The position numbers and the translations under genes are program-made. This document shows positions 62,501 through 64,000 of a stretch of DNA of 64,000 nucleotides, one piece after another (within the stretch, counting starts at the first letter, position 1; each line of letters begins with the position of its first letter). Source of the stretch: Polytrichum commune (Eukaryota; Streptophyta; Polytrichopsida; Polytrichales; Polytrichaceae); contig OX485806.1 of NCBI GenBank assembly GCA_950295325.1, positions 33,978,001-34,042,000 on the forward strand, read 5' to 3'. Under the pieces are notes generated by a model. It was not told the origin of the DNA. It did no database searches and saw only the letters and a program-made list of their open reading frames with translations.

Positions 62501-63171
62501 TTCGCCTGGTTCATAGTCACCACCACATCCATACCTCCATCTCCTGTGCAATGACATTCAGTTCATCCAGGGAGTTGAAGAAATCGACATCAGTGCGGTG
62601 TATTCACAAACGCCACTACTATATACAGATCAATATGCAATTCTGATATTAGGCTTTGCATAACATAATACAGAGACACTATCGTGATCTTAACCTGGGT
62701 GATCACTATGCAAGTTAAGGACCCCTTCACACTAAGAGGAGAGGTAAGACCATGAACTCTGGGAAGAGCGAAGTACAGAGGTTCACGACTCGTTCAGGAG
62801 GTTAATGATGGAGATCAACTACTACACATTATCAATGGCAGACTTACCTAGACAGTAAGCAATTGCAAATTGCAATGAACACCACTTTCTCATTTAGAAC
62901 CTTGAGTGAACTAGTTTGACAAGGACAGTAGTATACTTGTCATTGTATTTGTACGTGTAAGTCAGCCGGTAGAGATTGGTACCAAACCCATGCCAACTTG
63001 GTTGACATCGAGATTCTAGAGGTTAGTACCTTTCTTTGACAAACTGGCCCACGCCTTGTCAATGCTTGGTATCGCATAAAAAGACTGCAACAACTCAGCT
63101 TCTTTACCACCAGTGAAGTTCATCTTTCCACCTGTATTTGGAGATGGTGACATGCGAGATGCTTCATTCAT
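56561..63171 (-). CDS. AARE: Acylamino-acid-releasing enzyme (acylaminoacyl peptidase, S9)
   Basis: Seventeen exons, 5' to 3' on the minus strand: 63171-63030, 62543-62225, 62026-61799, 61501-61265, 60609-60514, 60223-60088, 59819-59668, 59478-59396, 59116-58986, 58892-58808, 58663-58468, 58319-58259, 58090-57968, 57877-57680, 57472-57404, 56993-56917, 56621-56561. All junctions are GT-AG with agreeing phase, giving 797 aa, normal for plants. The enzyme removes N-acetylated amino acids from peptide ends and helps clear oxidised proteins. The beta-propeller shows MDVVVTMNQANLAANKKRTF, WTGQGDWMEDWGEAY, AGQVVWAPRGR, FVGW, LGIKYCCNRPC, YPRFSPDGKMLVFLSS, DSGAHSATNSLH. The alpha/beta-hydrolase domain has HGGPHS at 571, nucleophile S651 in VLGGSHGG, D742 in GAQDRRVP and H774 in DDVHAIDR. 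The 32-residue Asp-His spacing matches the human enzyme. The N-terminus may extend upstream (see 63172-64000). Confidence 0.94.
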
Positions 63172-64000
63172 TTCGTCGACCGGATATGAGGCGACTCCTT
63201 CCTCGCCAAGAAACTGACATGTGAGTCAGTAATACGGAAAATTCGGAATTCATCCGATAGGCAGTATCCCGTAAGTGAGTAGACCGCAGCCTTGATGATC
63301 AGAATATGTTACCTGCAATGCAATGCAATTTTTCAAATTCAATGCTTTGTTACAATACAGTATCACGATAAGATATCCGAGAATGCCTCGATGAACACCT
63401 GTAGTTGCCAAAACATAACTTACGTGATTGTGTTCTTATCGTATTGTTGTTCAAACTAGCAGACTTGGAACGGTTTCAAAATCGGGAGGCTGATTTGTTG
63501 CAGGATATCTCTGATCTTAAACTGTAGGATTAACCTAGGCGAGGAACATAAGAGGAGCTAAGCAAGGAGCAGATTATAAAGCATTCGGACTCTGTATGCA
63601 ACGATAGGAACTCGTGGAAGAGAGTTCCGAAGTTTGCAAAATCATGTGTCTTAGTGCGACCCAGCTTTGGTTGCTTGTTTTAAGCACCTCGCAATCTCAT
63701 TCTGATGAAATGAAGCACTAGAATTCATTTCCGACTGCGTCGCTCAAAGTTTGGAATGATACAAACCATGAAACCGTATCCAGACAAACGTTTAACGCGG
63801 TCCTGACTGTTTCTGTCATGGATCGATCAAAACAGATTCTCGTGTACCTATTTCACTCGTTGCAGCAGCTAACTCAATGGTTTCTAAAGTGAGGTTCTCC
63901 ACCGTTCACAGTATTTTGAGTGTGCAAGTGAACCATTCAAATATCAGATTTCGAGTCTTGTCATTTCCTTTACGCAATCGCGTCCGCAAGTTTTCGACCC
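63172..64000 (-). promoter_or_regulatory. 5' region of the AARE gene
   Basis: The exon 1 frame stays open upstream of the chosen ATG (LGEEGVASYPVDE), back to a good acceptor, ACATGTCAG, near 63224. An additional 5' exon, coding or untranslated, is therefore likely. No further coding exon was recognised before the window ends. Promoter elements could not be pinned. Confidence 0.4.

Noticed and set aside
1-64000. tRNA, rRNA or organelle DNA insertion
   Set aside because: No tRNA-like cloverleaf with the conserved T-arm, no rRNA stretch and no organelle gene was recognised by eye. A covariance-model scan would settle this.

Overview
This window is nuclear DNA of a land plant. The evidence is a Golgi-type plant PMT methyltransferase gene, a plant acylamino-acid-releasing enzyme gene, many GT-AG introns, plant-type Ty3/gypsy LTR sequence and many small DNA transposons. 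Nothing in the sequence fixes the species. The mix of decayed elements and compact-intron genes would fit a large-genome non-seed plant (fern or lycophyte), but that is inference.

Layout. 80-2489 is a solo LTR with a perfect 5-bp target duplication. 2.5-9.3 kb is AT-rich intergenic DNA with a perfect 79-bp tandem duplication (4.24-4.40 kb) and an 871-bp near-palindromic inverted-repeat element (5741-6611). 9.38-13.85 kb is an intron-containing, frameshifted 5'-half relic of the DNA polymerase delta catalytic subunit gene. 14.8-19.2 kb is a very AT-rich island with decayed coding stretches of unknown origin. 19.2-31.3 kb holds transposon relics (a PIF/Harbinger transposase, several inverted-repeat elements), satellite-like repeats and otherwise featureless DNA. 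31.3-38.4 kb is a minus-strand Ty3/gypsy element with 5' LTR, gag, protease and part of RT; its 3' half is missing. 38.4-40 kb has two more short inverted-repeat elements.

The last third is a gene island. Three genes could be rebuilt exon by exon with consistent reading phase at every junction: a PMT-family putative pectin methyltransferase (+, 43153-48565, 7 exons, 699 aa); a protein with two C2HC zinc fingers and a zinc ribbon (+, 50671-53403, 6 exons, 318 aa); and an acylamino-acid-releasing enzyme of the S9 prolyl oligopeptidase family (-, 63171-56561, 17 exons, 797 aa, catalytic triad intact). The three share no evident pathway. The zinc-finger gene and the AARE gene converge on 53.4-56.6 kb.

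Points most worth a second look are the AT-rich island, the triplicated splice-donor segment of the PMT gene, the 101-bp inverted repeats that bracket the last exon of the zinc-finger gene, and the large palindromic element.
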